Assembly (NCBI RefSeq): GCF_003254155.1
Contig: NZ_QKZI01000004.1
Span: 1-64,000, forward strand
Source of the DNA: Psychrobacillus insolitus
GTDB taxonomy: Bacteria; Bacillota; Bacilli; Bacillales_A; Planococcaceae
Direction: 5' to 3'
Length of the DNA: 64,000 bases
In this document: piece after piece, positions 19,283 through 28,832 of the stretch
Layout: the number at the start of each line of letters is the position of its first letter
How positions within the stretch are numbered: the stretch's first letter is position 1
Program-made: the position numbers and the translations under genes
Notes under the pieces: model-generated
The model's input: the letters and a program-made list of their open reading frames with translations, nothing else
Database searches by the model: none
What the model was told of the DNA's origin: nothing

Positions 19283-19824
19283 AGATAAGAAAAGCGCTAA
19301 ATCCCCGTTTTTTTACATGGACGTTTTTGGTTCGCTTCGTTGGATTTACACTCGTAATCGTTAAGATAATTCGGGATGAATGAGTCCCATTTTTAGAAAC
19401 CATTTAGTCAATTTTTCTGACACTGCACCCTTCGTAATGTGCGGGTCTTGAATATCGAGTAAAGATTTTATACTTTGAGAATATAACAAGTGAATTCCCT
19501 CCTGAATGATGGTTTTGTCGTCTTTTATTCTTCAGGGAATCTCACTTGTTTTCTATATCTGTTTGAACTTATGTTTCCTATATTCTCTTATCTGATTTTC
19601 GTTACGAGCGGCGACTCCAGTGGGATTAGCGTGACAGGTGAGACCCCACAGGAGCGCGGTTTTCGCGACGAGGAGGCTCACCGCACGCCCCACGGAAAGT
19701 GTCCACTCGTAACGAAAATCAGCGTGGATCAGTTTTTTTCACAAACGTCATATATTGTACAACCGAAATAAATCTTACCCACTGTGTTTTCAAAGTCGAT
19801 GAAGTTCTTCTGCTTTCTTTTTCT
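19283..19824. other. intergenic region holding repeats, no gene
   Basis: Apart from a short repeat unit (AAGAAAAGCGCTAAATCC at 19288) and the long copy B of the structured repeat, I see nothing else. The open frame 19490-19771 is a translation of the repeat and has near-identical partners in the other copies. Confidence 0.75.
19412..19764 (+). repeat. structured inverted-end repeat, copy B (long form)
   Basis: A long form of the repeat. It begins TTTCTGACACTGCACCCTTC, then a hairpin AACAAGTGAATTCCCT...AGGGAATCTCACTTGTT (19488-19550), then the core 19594-19720 with inverted ends, then a tail ending CATATATTGTACAACC. Copy C at 31512-31869 matches it end to end. Confidence 0.85.
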
Positions 19825-19870
19825 AATAAAAAATGTACATTACTAAAAATTTCTTAGTAATGTACATTTG
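19825..19870 (-). terminator. intrinsic terminator of phaR-phaB-phaC
   Basis: A 16-bp perfect stem AAATGTACATTACTAA (19831-19846 with 19854-19869) is followed on the minus strand by a T-rich run (TTTTTTA), about 50 bases after the phaC stop. Confidence 0.85.
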
Positions 19871-19917
19871 TTTATAACCTACGCAATATAATAGAGGAGA
19901 ATTACTACCTATTTATA

Positions 19918-21000
19918 TCACTTAGAATTTTCTGTGATCCAATTTTCAATATAAGGATGAATTTCGTTAATTGCTTTTCTACCCGCAACAACTGATACAT
20001 GCCCTGCTTCTACACTATGAAGAGTCTTGTTTTTACTCGATACTTTATCATTCAGAGGTGCAATCTGATGCGGAAGCGCAATATTGTCACGTGTTGCAGA
20101 AATATTCAATAAATTACAATTAATATTTGCTAGTTCCACTTTACGACCACGAACTTCAAGCTGATCATTAATCAATTTATTGTCCTGATAAAAATCTCTA
20201 ATCCATTGTTTATACGATGCCCCAGGGAAAGGAATTCCATCGTTTAACCATTTTTGCATTAGCTTCCAATTTAAAACGAAATTCTCGTTTTCTGAACGGT
20301 CCGCTAGGCTGACATATGGTCCAACAACATTGGAAATAGGATTAAGCAACTTATTACCGAAGTCAATCATTTCAAAAGGAATATTGCCTAATGTATCTAC
20401 CAATTTATCCAACTGGAAATAGCGTTTATCCAACCAGTTAGAATAAAGTCCAGCATCTCCAAAATCGATAGGACTAGTCATTAATAAAAGGTTTCGAATT
20501 GGCAACTGCGGATAAAGTGCAGTGAAAATTGCTGTCATCGTTCCACCCATACAATAACCGAAAAGTGTGATTTCCTTTGCATTTGAAGTGTTTAACACTT
20601 TTTTTACTGCTCGTGGAATATAATCTACTATATAATCATCAAGTTTCATATTGTGATCTTCATAACCAGGTGTACCCCAGTCTAGTAAGTAAACATCGTG
20701 ACCTTTATTCGTTAAATGCTCTATTAAGCTGTTTCCAGGATAAAGATCTAAAATATACGGCTTATTTATCAGTGCGTATATCATCAGGATTGGTACTTTA
20801 TTTGTTTTCTTCATTGCAGGTTGATAACGATAAAGTTTTGCTTTGTTTTTCGTCCAAATGACTTCTTTAGGTGTTTGTCCAACTTCTGGTTCAGCATCTG
20901 TCGTAATAATTTCCGTGAATTTTTTTAACTGTTGATAGCTTTTATCTTTCGGTAAACCGTCCATCCATTCCTCTAATTGCCTCGTACCTAACTCAATCAT
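19918..21000 (-). CDS. phaC: class IV polyhydroxyalkanoate synthase, subunit PhaC
   Basis: A 360-residue alpha/beta-hydrolase that polymerises hydroxyacyl-CoA into PHA. The lipase-like box is LFGYCMGG with the catalytic Cys; the Asp lies around SATRDNIALP and the His in VEAGHVSVVAG. The short length, the phaR gene nearby and the absence of phaE mark class IV (PhaC-PhaR), as in Bacillus megaterium. The ATG at 21000 has GAGGAGG 8 bases before it; the frame extends 5 codons upstream only through that ribosome binding site. Confidence 0.95.
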   Translation of the reverse strand: MIELGTRQLEEWMDGLPKDKSYQQLKKFTEIITTDAEPEVGQTPKEVIWTKNKAKLYRYQPAMKKTNKVPILMIYALINKPYILDLYPGNSLIEHLTNKGHDVYLLDWGTPGYEDHNMKLDDYIVDYIPRAVKKVLNTSNAKEITLFGYCMGGTMTAIFTALYPQLPIRNLLLMTSPIDFGDAGLYSNWLDKRYFQLDKLVDTLGNIPFEMIDFGNKLLNPISNVVGPYVSLADRSENENFVLNWKLMQKWLNDGIPFPGASYKQWIRDFYQDNKLINDQLEVRGRKVELANINCNLLNISATRDNIALPHQIAPLNDKVSSKNKTLHSVEAGHVSVVAGRKAINEIHPYIENWITENSK

Positions 21001-21063
21001 GAGATTCCTCCTCAAACTAGCGTACCTCTATATATAAAAAGCTCCCATCCCCGAAAGCTTCTA

Positions 21064-21846
21064 TTACATGTAAAGTCCACCATTAACATTGATTTCTTGC
21101 CCAGTAATATAACTTGATTGTGCTAAAAATACAACTGCATCTGCAATTTCAGAAGTGCTTCCTAAACGTTGAACTGGTACTTTTGCAATGATTGCATCTT
21201 TCACATTATCAGGCATTGCTGCAACCATCTCTGTTTCGATGAATCCAGGGCAAATAGCATTTACTGTAATACCATTACGAGCCGTTTCAAGAGCTAATGA
21301 CTTCGTAAAACCTAGTAATCCAGCTTTAGATGCAGAGTAATTCGTCTGACCAAAACCACCAGCTTGGCCAATGATTGAACTAATATTGATAATGCGTCCA
21401 AATTTTTGCTCTAGCATATGATTTATTACTGCTGACGTTGTGTTGAAGGCACTATTTAAATTGACATTAATTACTTGTTCCCACTCTTGTCTAGACATTT
21501 TACGGAAAGTACGGTCTTTTGTAATCCCGGCATTATTTACGAGAATATCAATTTTACCGTAACGTTTCAATGTTTCTTCTATAAGTTTTTGTGAATCTTC
21601 TTCTATTGATACGTCTGCTTTAAGTGCAAACGAAGTACCGCCTTCTTGTTCGATTTCTTTTAATACATCTTCCATTGCACTAGGGCTACTTAGATAACTA
21701 CCAACAACTATTGCACCATTTCTTGCTAGTACTTTAGCAATTTCAGCTCCAATTCCTTTTGAAGCTCCAGTAACAACTGCCACTTTTCCAGCTAGTGGTT
21801 TTAAAGAATCCATTTTCACCAATTCGTCTCTTTGTAATTCTACCAT
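21064..21846 (-). CDS. phaB: acetoacetyl-CoA reductase PhaB
   Basis: A 260-residue NADPH-dependent SDR that makes (R)-3-hydroxybutyryl-CoA for PHA synthesis. TGASKGIG, NNAGIT, SSIIG and YSASKAG motifs are present and the end ITGQEINVNGGLYM is typical of PhaB/FabG. Its place between phaR and phaC decides for PhaB. The ATG at 21846 follows GGGGAG; a TTG at 21864 is in frame but overlaps the binding site. Confidence 0.93.
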   Translation of the reverse strand: MVELQRDELVKMDSLKPLAGKVAVVTGASKGIGAEIAKVLARNGAIVVGSYLSSPSAMEDVLKEIEQEGGTSFALKADVSIEEDSQKLIEETLKRYGKIDILVNNAGITKDRTFRKMSRQEWEQVINVNLNSAFNTTSAVINHMLEQKFGRIINISSIIGQAGGFGQTNYSASKAGLLGFTKSLALETARNGITVNAICPGFIETEMVAAMPDNVKDAIIAKVPVQRLGSTSEIADAVVFLAQSSYITGQEINVNGGLYM

Positions 21847-21943
21847 TCTACATACACTCCCCAATTAATTTTAATGAAAATAATCGACCATTTTACCCTC
21901 TACCTGGGTACGCTACTATTTGTCTTCTAAAAGAAAATCAACC

Positions 21944-22414
21944 TTATTTTTTTGCATTAGATATTGCAGGCACTGGACTTACTTCAGGAATTTGGACACT
22001 ATTCGTCTTAGTCGCGGATCCAGAAGATTTATCTAGTAATTGAATAACTCTATCTAATTTTTTATCTAGTGTTGTAACTACTCTTTTTAAATGCTCTATT
22101 TCTTTAGTAGTGTTATCTTTATTTCCATCAATTTGATCTTCTAAATCATCTAGTTTAGACTCTACATTTATTACAAGCGTTGCAACATTCGCAATCTCTT
22201 CACGAGAAGGCATGTTCACTTGTTTCAAATAAGATGCAGTCATATTATTCACTAATTCTTGATACTGAAGATACTGACTTTGGAACTGCCCTAGACCTTC
22301 AGCAAATGACTCTTTTTGAAGTGTCTCTTGAATTGAATCTCTCCATGTGCTTTCTGTTTTTTCATATAAACCCTTCCACATGGTAAAAGCATCAAACGAA
22401 GTATTTTGCGTCAA
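21944..22414 (-). CDS. phaR: PHA synthase subunit PhaR
   Basis: A 156-residue helical protein that forms the active class IV synthase with PhaC. It begins MTQNTSFDAFTMWKGLYEKTE, matching the family's N-terminal FDxFxxWK pattern, and has predicted coiled-coil helices (SKLDDLEDQIDG). A TTG start at 22414 is preferred because AAAGGAGATGA lies just upstream; the ATG at 22450 has no binding site. It heads the phaRBC operon. Confidence 0.85.
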   Translation of the reverse strand: MTQNTSFDAFTMWKGLYEKTESTWRDSIQETLQKESFAEGLGQFQSQYLQYQELVNNMTASYLKQVNMPSREEIANVATLVINVESKLDDLEDQIDGNKDNTTKEIEHLKRVVTTLDKKLDRVIQLLDKSSGSATKTNSVQIPEVSPVPAISNAKK

Positions 22415-22464
22415 TGGAAAATCATCTCCTTTATTTGAATTCTCAATCATCTTAACACGAATAT

Positions 22465-22494
22465 ATTATAAATGGCATGTTAATTTGGTGTAAA
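22465..22494 (-). promoter_or_regulatory. promoter of phaRBC
   Basis: The minus strand reads TTTACA (22489-22494), 18 bases, TATAAT (22465-22470). The -35 overlaps the element GGTGTAAATACC (22487-22498), which recurs at the divergent phaQ promoter. Confidence 0.7.
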
Positions 22495-22571
22495 TACCAT
22501 TTTTTAGACAATAAACTGATATTTTCGACACACTTCTACAAAGGTTCTCAAATTATTCAGAAATTGTTGAC

Positions 22572-22603
22572 TTGACACTTTGTACATATAGGTGTAAATT
22601 ACA
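22572..22603 (+). promoter_or_regulatory. promoter of phaQ-phaP with candidate operator
   Basis: TTGACA (22572-22577), a 17-base spacer and TAAATT (22595-22600). The -10 lies inside GGTGTAAATTAC (22591-22602), whose core TGTAAATTACA is an odd-length palindrome. This is a likely site for the autoregulator PhaQ. Confidence 0.7.
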
Positions 22604-22639
22604 TCTATAGACAAAAGTTATTAAGGCTGGTGGTTAATT

Positions 22640-23047
22640 ATGGAATCCAAATCGGATGAAACAAAGAAAAGTAAAAGTGCTTCTATTGGTGCTCCAAAAA
22701 ATTTCCTTATCCCAATTATGTTATTGCACTTACGTGATTGGAATACGCATGGATATGAGTTAATGGAGAAAATTACTCAATTCGGAGTCGAGTCTGTCGA
22801 TCAAGGGAATTTTTACCGAATTCTTCGTCAGCTAGAAAAAGATGCACTCGTCACTTCTGAATGGGACACAACATCTGGTGGACCAGCTAAACGTATTTAT
22901 TCTATTACGAAAGCTGGAGAACAATACTTAGATTTATGGGCAGGGTCCTTAAATCAGTATCAAAAAATGTTGAATCAATTTTTCAATGTTTACAACCCTT
23001 TTTTCACTCCAAAATCTTCTTCCGATAAAGACGAAGAAGTGGATTGA
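22640..23047 (+). CDS. phaQ: PHA-responsive repressor PhaQ (PadR family)
   Basis: A 135-residue PadR-type winged-helix regulator. The start of the DNA-binding domain is FLIPIMLLHLRDWNTHGYEL, followed by GNFYRILRQLEKDALV and TSGGPAKRIYSITKAGEQYL. In B. megaterium PhaQ represses phaP and itself and is released by PHA granules. It precedes phaP on the plus strand and diverges from phaRBC. Confidence 0.92.
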   Translation: MESKSDETKKSKSASIGAPKNFLIPIMLLHLRDWNTHGYELMEKITQFGVESVDQGNFYRILRQLEKDALVTSEWDTTSGGPAKRIYSITKAGEQYLDLWAGSLNQYQKMLNQFFNVYNPFFTPKSSSDKDEEVD

Positions 23048-23124
23048 TACTAAATGTTATGCAAATACTTGCATTCATTATAAATTTTAAAACGTGTTGA
23101 ATTAGATAAGAGGAGGAATTATTG

Positions 23125-23631
23125 ATGATGAAAGAACAGATGAAAGAACAAGTGGCTAACGGTGTAGATCTAATTTGGGACGGATGGTTAAACAGCTTTA
23201 AAACAATTCAAAACTTCCAAGATGATGTTCAGAAAAAAACATTGCAAGCATTCACTGCTCAAAAAGAATTATTAGACTCTAGTGTATCAACATTCAAGAC
23301 AATTGAAGAGGAATCAAAAAAAGCTGCAATTGAATGGCAAGAAAAAATTCAAAATAGCTTTAAAGAAATTAATAACGGCCCGCTAGCAAATGAGGCTGCA
23401 TGGTTGACTAATATTCAAGAAATCAACGAAAAAGTACAAACGTTGTCTTGGAAACCAAATACTACTATGCTTGAACTTATACTTCAATCTCAAAATCAAT
23501 GGGAATCAACTGTTAAGACTGCTCTTGAACAACAAAAACAAGAGCGTGTTCAAGTCTTAGGTAAAATAGAAGAAGTAACAGAAGAGTTAAAAGAAGCTCA
23601 TAAAGGTTTATTAGTAACTGCAGGAGTTTAA
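23125..23631 (+). CDS. phaP: phasin PhaP
   Basis: A 168-residue amphipathic, helix-rich protein that coats PHA granules. It is full of Gln, Lys and Glu (FKTIEEESKKAAIEWQEKIQ) and has no transmembrane segment. The ATG at 23125 follows AGGAGG at 8 bases. Its location behind phaQ is the main evidence, together with Bacillus phasin-like composition and length. Confidence 0.85.
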   Translation: MMKEQMKEQVANGVDLIWDGWLNSFKTIQNFQDDVQKKTLQAFTAQKELLDSSVSTFKTIEEESKKAAIEWQEKIQNSFKEINNGPLANEAAWLTNIQEINEKVQTLSWKPNTTMLELILQSQNQWESTVKTALEQQKQERVQVLGKIEEVTEELKEAHKGLLVTAGV

Positions 23632-23636
23632 AACAC

Positions 23637-23677
23637 AAAGAGGAACTATCATATTCATTGATAGTTCCTCTTTTTTT
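23637..23677 (+). terminator. intrinsic terminator of phaQ-phaP
   Basis: AGAGGAACTATCA pairs with TGATAGTTCCTCT across a 7-base loop and is followed by T7 on the plus strand. Confidence 0.9.
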
Positions 23678-23786
23678 GTGATAAGAAAAACGCTAAAGGG
23701 CCTTTTTTCTATATACCTTTTCGGTTCGCTTTGCACAAAACTCATGTAACTGTATAAATGATAAATGCAGTGGATGAAGTAACACC

Positions 23787-25382
23787 TTAATATGGTTCTG
23801 CTCCGTGGCTTTTGTCAATTGCATCTTGCGAGGCATTATTACCAGCGATATTTCCAAGTGGTTTTTGACTGGTCCCCCCTTTTGATGCATTCTTTAAACC
23901 TTCTCTTAAATGATGACCGTAGTCTTTATCCGCTTCTTCTGCAAGTGCAATCATTTTATCTTGAATCCTTTTATCACAATTAGCTAAGTCATTTACCAGG
24001 TTGGAGATTAGCTCCGTTTTTTCCCACTGCTCAAAATTACGATATGTGTCTCCCGCTTGTTTCGTGTTGTTATCTCGTTCAATCGACTGTCGAACCAAGT
24101 TTCCTGTAATCATCGGTGTGTGTTCTTTCCCTAATTGTTTTGCTTCCTGTAATCCATCTAGTATAGAAGGTTCATAGTTGATATGTGGATTTTGGAAAGG
24201 ACCTCTGTCTAATCTGTAAGACATTTGACCACCACTTTGGTTTGTAGCTACACGCTTTTTAGGTGCATTAATCGGAAGTTGTAAATAGTTTGCTCCTACT
24301 CGGTGACGCTGGGTATCCGAATATGAAAATGTACGGCCTTGCAGCATTTTATCATCCGAAAAATCTAGTCCATCAACAAGTACCCCTGTCCCAAACGCAA
24401 CTTGTTCCACTTCGGTAAAATAATCATCTGGATTCTTATTTAACACCATTTTACCAACGGCTTTCCAAGGAAACAGATCCTCTGGCCATAATTTCGTATC
24501 ATCCAGTGGATCAAAATCCAGCTCCGGATGCTCATCATCACTCATTGTCTGAACAAGTAATTCCCATTCTGGAAAATCACCTTTTTCGATTGCATCATAT
24601 AGATCTTGCGTGGCATGATTAAAGTTTTTCGCTTGAACCTCTTCCGCTTCCATCTGGGTTAAGTTACGAATGCCTTGCTTCGGTTCCCAATGATACTTCA
24701 CAAGTACGGCCTTTCCTTCATTATTGACCCACTTATAGGTATTTACTCCTGAACCTTGCATCATTCGATAATTTGCCGGGATGCCCCAAGGTGAATAAAC
24801 AAACGTAACCATATGAAAAGACTCCGGTGAACTCGCACAAAAATCGAAGAAACGCTCCGCATCTTGAATATTTGTAACAGGATCGGGTTTAAATGCATGA
24901 ATCATATCTGGAAATTTAACGGCATCGCGAATAAAGAAAATCTTCAAGTTGTTCCCTACGAGATCCCAGTTTCCATCCTCTGTGTAAAACTTTACTGCAA
25001 ATCCCCTTGGATCACGCAGTGTTTCTGGTGAATGTCCACCGTGAATAACAGTCGAGAAACGAACAAAAACAGGTGTTTGCTTTCCTTTTTCTTGAAACAA
25101 TTTTGCCCGTGTATATTTGGAAATATCCTCATCGCCGGCTGCTCCGTAAGCTTCAAAATAACCATGAGCACCTGCACCACGAGCATGCACAACACGTTCA
25201 GGAATACGTTCTCTGTCAAAATGACTTATTTTTTCGATAAAATCATAGTTTTCAAGTGTCGCAGGACCACGATTACCAACAGTTCGCATATTTTGATTGT
25301 TCGTAATAGGGTGTCCTTGTCTATTGGTTAGCGTATCCTCCTCTTCTATGTTTGTTTCGTTATTATGTTGATCTTTTTTCAC
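23787..25382 (-). CDS. monofunctional haem catalase
   Basis: A 531-residue catalase that disproportionates hydrogen peroxide. The active-site [21 protein letters not shown] motif (His near residue 66) and the haem-ligand stretch [17 protein letters not shown] (proximal Tyr) are intact. It is longer than B. subtilis KatA (483) because of an Asn/Glu-rich N-terminal extension of about 40 residues and a longer tail, closer to KatX-type spore catalases; that subtype is only an inference. The start is a GTG at 25382 behind AGGAGGGG. A 12-bp inverted repeat lies in its leader. Confidence 0.94.
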   Translation of the reverse strand: MKKDQHNNETNIEEEDTLTNRQGHPITNNQNMRTVGNRGPATLENYDFIEKISHFDRERIPERVVHARGAGAHGYFEAYGAAGDEDISKYTRAKLFQEKGKQTPVFVRFSTVIHGGHSPETLRDPRGFAVKFYTEDGNWDLVGNNLKIFFIRDAVKFPDMIHAFKPDPVTNIQDAERFFDFCASSPESFHMVTFVYSPWGIPANYRMMQGSGVNTYKWVNNEGKAVLVKYHWEPKQGIRNLTQMEAEEVQAKNFNHATQDLYDAIEKGDFPEWELLVQTMSDDEHPELDFDPLDDTKLWPEDLFPWKAVGKMVLNKNPDDYFTEVEQVAFGTGVLVDGLDFSDDKMLQGRTFSYSDTQRHRVGANYLQLPINAPKKRVATNQSGGQMSYRLDRGPFQNPHINYEPSILDGLQEAKQLGKEHTPMITGNLVRQSIERDNNTKQAGDTYRNFEQWEKTELISNLVNDLANCDKRIQDKMIALAEEADKDYGHHLREGLKNASKGGTSQKPLGNIAGNNASQDAIDKSHGAEPY

Positions 25383-25925
25383 TTTTTCCCCTCCTAGACA
25401 GTCTATAGTATCTTTATTCCCCTATAGACTGTCCAGAAGCCAAAGTAAATATTCCAACTTTTGATTATACTTGAAAATTAAATACATATTTTTACCCAGG
25501 ACTAAATTATTTGCGTTCTTTCTGATTTCGTCTATTGCATACAAATGTCTCTAAATGCCCTTTGTATAATTACTTTTATCATTCCCCTATACAGAACTTT
25601 TTCCATACGGGCTTAAGGTGGAAAATGAATACGGCCTAAGCTATATAATTGAAAAACATTCCAACATCCTCTAAAAATTTAACCCAATAAACAACACTAA
25701 CTATTAATCTGTTGTGTGAGTGAGCATTGAGCCGTGTATTAATGATTGTGAAACTATCACGAAATTGTTAAACTTTCATTGTTTGCATAGTAAATAGAAA
25801 GTATACAAGTTTCTATTTAATAAAGTGAAGCTTCAATCAGTGAGGGTTTTCCTCATCCCCACTAATTGAAAAAGGAATCTCACTGCCAGTTAATGCGGGA
25901 TAAATTTTTATAAAGGAGAATGTCT
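25383..25925. other. intergenic region between catalase and the GMC module
   Basis: No gene is visible. It contains the catalase leader with an inverted repeat (25397-25433), AT-rich sequence, and at 25832-25870 a stem TTCAATCAGTGAGGG / CCCCACTAATTGAA upstream of the membrane-protein gene. No confident promoter was identified for either side. Confidence 0.6.
25397..25433 (-). promoter_or_regulatory. 12-bp inverted repeat in the catalase leader
   Basis: GACAGTCTATAG (25397-25408) is perfectly repeated in inverted form at 25422-25433, with a 13-base loop, starting 4 bases from the AGGAGGGG binding site. It has no following T-run, so it could be an operator or an mRNA hairpin affecting translation or stability. 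Confidence 0.5.
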
Positions 25926-26183
25926 ATGTCTCAATACAATATAGAAGAATTAAAATTGTTAAATGAAGTTTTCTTTGCTCTGTTTCTAGTAGGTGATTTT
26001 GCACTATTCCTTCATTTTCACGATAGTGTTTTCCCTTGGTTTACACTACTAGGTGCAGGTATTGGGTTATCCGTCATCGTCCTTTGTTGGACAGGAAAAA
26101 AACATACCTACTTTATTGCTAGTTTGCTTGTAGCTACCGCGGTATTTTCTATCGTTTATAATTGGCAAGCTATTGTCCATTAA
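25926..26183 (+). CDS. small membrane protein (three-helix) of the GMC module
   Basis: An 85-residue protein with three predicted transmembrane segments (about 16-30, 34-56 and 62-82) and no recognised family. The ATG at 25926 has AAAGGAG at 7 bases; the ATG two codons earlier is too close to it. Its stop is 30 bases before the subunit-3 gene, so it is probably co-transcribed. It may serve as a membrane anchor for the exported dehydrogenase; that is an inference from context. Confidence 0.7.
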   Translation: MSQYNIEELKLLNEVFFALFLVGDFALFLHFHDSVFPWFTLLGAGIGLSVIVLCWTGKKHTYFIASLLVATAVFSIVYNWQAIVH

Positions 26184-26213
26184 TAAATTTATTAACACTT
26201 GGAGGGTTTGATT

Positions 26214-26963
26214 ATGTCAGAACAAGAAAAGAAAAGTCCTATTTTAGATAAACGCTCTTCTAGACGAACGTTCATCAAAAATTCAGGATTAACAGTTGGC
26301 GGACTTGTATTAGGTGGTGCACTTGGGAGTTTAATAGGCGGGAAAACAGAAACTTCAACGCATACAGCTGGTAATGAAACTAGCCATACAACCATTGATT
26401 ATAGCGATACACGTCTATTTTTCGTACGCCAGAAAGATTTCGAAGCACTTAGTGCTGCTACAGAACTTATTTATCCTGAAGATGATAATGGCCCCGGTGC
26501 AGTTGCATTAGGAGCACCATATTTTATCGACAAACAACTTGCTAGCCCTTGGGGAACTAATGCCGACGATTATAGAAAAGGTCCCTTTAAAAAAGGTGAA
26601 GTTCCGCTAAACAATAGTGAAATCTTTTTACAAGGTGTTCGGAAACTAAATGAAGTTGCTGAAAAAGAACATGATGGCACATTATTTAAAGATTTAACGG
26701 AAGAACAACAAATCGCTATTTTAACTTCTTTCCAAAATGGAGAAGTCGAAATAGAATTAGTCAGTTCAGCTGTATTCTTTAGCTCACTTAGAGCTGCTAC
26801 ATTACAAGGTTGTTTTTCTGACCCATTATATGGAGGCAATAAAGACATGGCCGGTTGGAAAATGAAAGAATTCCCAGGTGCACAAATGTCATATACTTCC
26901 TATTTAGACAAAGAAGAGTTTGTATTAATAGAACCTATTAGTTTGGGTGGACATAAACATTAA
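26214..26963 (+). CDS. gluconate 2-dehydrogenase subunit 3-like protein with Tat signal
   Basis: A 249-residue protein with a twin-arginine signal (SSRRTFIKNSG) followed by a Gly-rich hydrophobic segment, then a subunit-3 domain (FEALSAATELIYPEDDNGPGA, PYFIDKQL). In proteobacteria this subunit is exported by the Tat system and carries the flavoprotein partner across. The start at 26214 follows GGAGGG; the frame is open 5 codons upstream. The GMC gene follows 33 bases later and a tatA gene lies downstream. Confidence 0.88.
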   Translation: MSEQEKKSPILDKRSSRRTFIKNSGLTVGGLVLGGALGSLIGGKTETSTHTAGNETSHTTIDYSDTRLFFVRQKDFEALSAATELIYPEDDNGPGAVALGAPYFIDKQLASPWGTNADDYRKGPFKKGEVPLNNSEIFLQGVRKLNEVAEKEHDGTLFKDLTEEQQIAILTSFQNGEVEIELVSSAVFFSSLRAATLQGCFSDPLYGGNKDMAGWKMKEFPGAQMSYTSYLDKEEFVLIEPISLGGHKH

Positions 26964-26996
26964 TTCATGAAATAAAAGAATACGAGGGGGATTATT

Positions 26997-28724
26997 ATGG
27001 TTACAAAGTTACCAAAAGTTGATGTTGTTACAACAGGTATGGGTTGGACAGGTGGTATCGTTGCTGCTGAACTAACAAAAGCTGGCTATAAAGTAGTTGG
27101 TTTAGAGCGTGGTGTCGAAAGATCGATTGAAGATTACTTACATGGTCACGATGAATTAAAATATAATGTTCGGAAAGAATTAATGCAAAAATTAACGAAA
27201 GATACCATTACTTTCCGAAATACGTTAGACGATGAAGCAAAACCAGTTCGTGACGAAGGTGCCCTTGTAGTTGGAACTGGTACTGGCGGTGGCGGTGCTC
27301 ACTGGGGTGGACAAACATATCGTTACTTCCCTTATGACTTTGAAATTCGTAGTAAAACAATTGAAAAGTATGGTGAAAGTAAGATTCCTGAAGGAGTTAC
27401 AATCCAAGACTGGGGAATTACTTACGATGAAATTGAACCATATTATTCTAAATTCGAACAAATGGCTGGTATTTCAGGTGAAGTTGATCCATTAGCTGGA
27501 CCTCGTTCAATTGATTACCCTACTCCACCATTAAAAAAATTACAGCAAATGAAAATGTTCCATGAAGCTGCAGAAAACCTTGGCTATCATCCTTTCGTAG
27601 TTCCAACTGCCAATGTTTCAGAAGCGTATACAAATCCAGATGGACAAACATTAAATGCATGTCAATACTGTTCGTTTTGTGGTAGTTATGGCTGTGAATA
27701 CGGTGCTAAAGCCGATCCAATCGTTACAGTTATTCCGACTGCGAAAAAAACTGGTAACTTTGAACTTCGTACTCATTCATTAGTAACTCGTGTTTTATAT
27801 GATGGAACAAAAGTAACTGGTGTATTATACAAAGATACTCGTACAGGGGAAGAATTCGAACAACCAGCAGATGTTGTCGTATTAACTAGCTATATCTTTA
27901 ATAATGTTCGGTTATTATTATTATCTGGTATTGGTGAACAATATAATCCTAAAACTGGTAAAGGAATGATTGGGAAAAACTACACAGACCACCATACTAT
28001 TACCGGTGCAATCGGTTATTTTGAAGAGAAGAAGTTTAATAGTTACATCGGTACGGGCTCATTAGGTTCAGCTTATAACGACTTCAATGCAGATAATTTC
28101 GATCATAGCAATTTGGATTTCATCCATGGTGGTCAAATTGAAATGCACTTATTTGGAAATGAACCAATCGCAAATAACCCAGTACCTATGGGAACACCAA
28201 ACTGGGGTAAAGAATTTAAGAAAAATTCTTTACACTACTATTACCGTACATTGTCAGTCGTTTCTCAAAGAGCAATATTGCCGCATAAAAATCATTATCT
28301 TGATTTGGATCCAACGTATACAGATGACAATGGAGATCCATTAATTCGTGTAACATTTGATTATACAGATCACGACCATAAACGTAATGAATTTTTAGTA
28401 GGAAAATGTGAAGAATTAGTAAAAGAAATGGGTGCTGACATTGTCGATACTATCCCAATGGCTGAGCATTTCGGTGGTAGATTTACATTCCAACATGATG
28501 GCGGCGGCGTAATTATGGGAGACAGTCCTAAAAACTCTGCAGTTAATAACTACATGCAAATGTGGGATGTAGACAACCTATTCGTGTGCGGAGCTTCAGC
28601 GTTCCCTCACTTTGGCCCTACAAACCCAACGCCAACTATGGCTGCATTAACTTATCGTGCAACTGAAGGAATCATTGAGTTCTTGAAAAATGGTGGCGGT
28701 CAATTAATCACACCTAAAAACTAA
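26997..28724 (+). CDS. GMC-family FAD oxidoreductase (gluconate 2-dehydrogenase-like)
   Basis: A 575-residue flavoprotein that probably oxidises a sugar or polyol. The N-terminal dinucleotide fold contains TTGMGWTGGIVAAEL, the catalytic His/Asn region is near PMAEHFGGRF and the C terminus has the GMC motif GPTNPTPTMAALTYRAT. It lacks its own signal peptide, fitting export together with the Tat-signal subunit. A cluster of Cys222, Cys225, Cys228 and Cys233 (ACQYCSFCGSYGC) resembles a metal or Fe-S site. No cytochrome c subunit gene follows, so its electron acceptor is open. Confidence 0.9.
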   Translation: MVTKLPKVDVVTTGMGWTGGIVAAELTKAGYKVVGLERGVERSIEDYLHGHDELKYNVRKELMQKLTKDTITFRNTLDDEAKPVRDEGALVVGTGTGGGGAHWGGQTYRYFPYDFEIRSKTIEKYGESKIPEGVTIQDWGITYDEIEPYYSKFEQMAGISGEVDPLAGPRSIDYPTPPLKKLQQMKMFHEAAENLGYHPFVVPTANVSEAYTNPDGQTLNACQYCSFCGSYGCEYGAKADPIVTVIPTAKKTGNFELRTHSLVTRVLYDGTKVTGVLYKDTRTGEEFEQPADVVVLTSYIFNNVRLLLLSGIGEQYNPKTGKGMIGKNYTDHHTITGAIGYFEEKKFNSYIGTGSLGSAYNDFNADNFDHSNLDFIHGGQIEMHLFGNEPIANNPVPMGTPNWGKEFKKNSLHYYYRTLSVVSQRAILPHKNHYLDLDPTYTDDNGDPLIRVTFDYTDHDHKRNEFLVGKCEELVKEMGADIVDTIPMAEHFGGRFTFQHDGGGVIMGDSPKNSAVNNYMQMWDVDNLFVCGASAFPHFGPTNPTPTMAALTYRATEGIIEFLKNGGGQLITPKN

Positions 28725-28832
28725 GGAACTCTTTAGCTGAGATGAGCTCCTTCTAAAATAAGGGTTTCTCATTTTTGTTTAGTTTGTGTTATATTAAGAT
28801 AGATCTTGTATCAAAGACAAGGAGGAAACACC

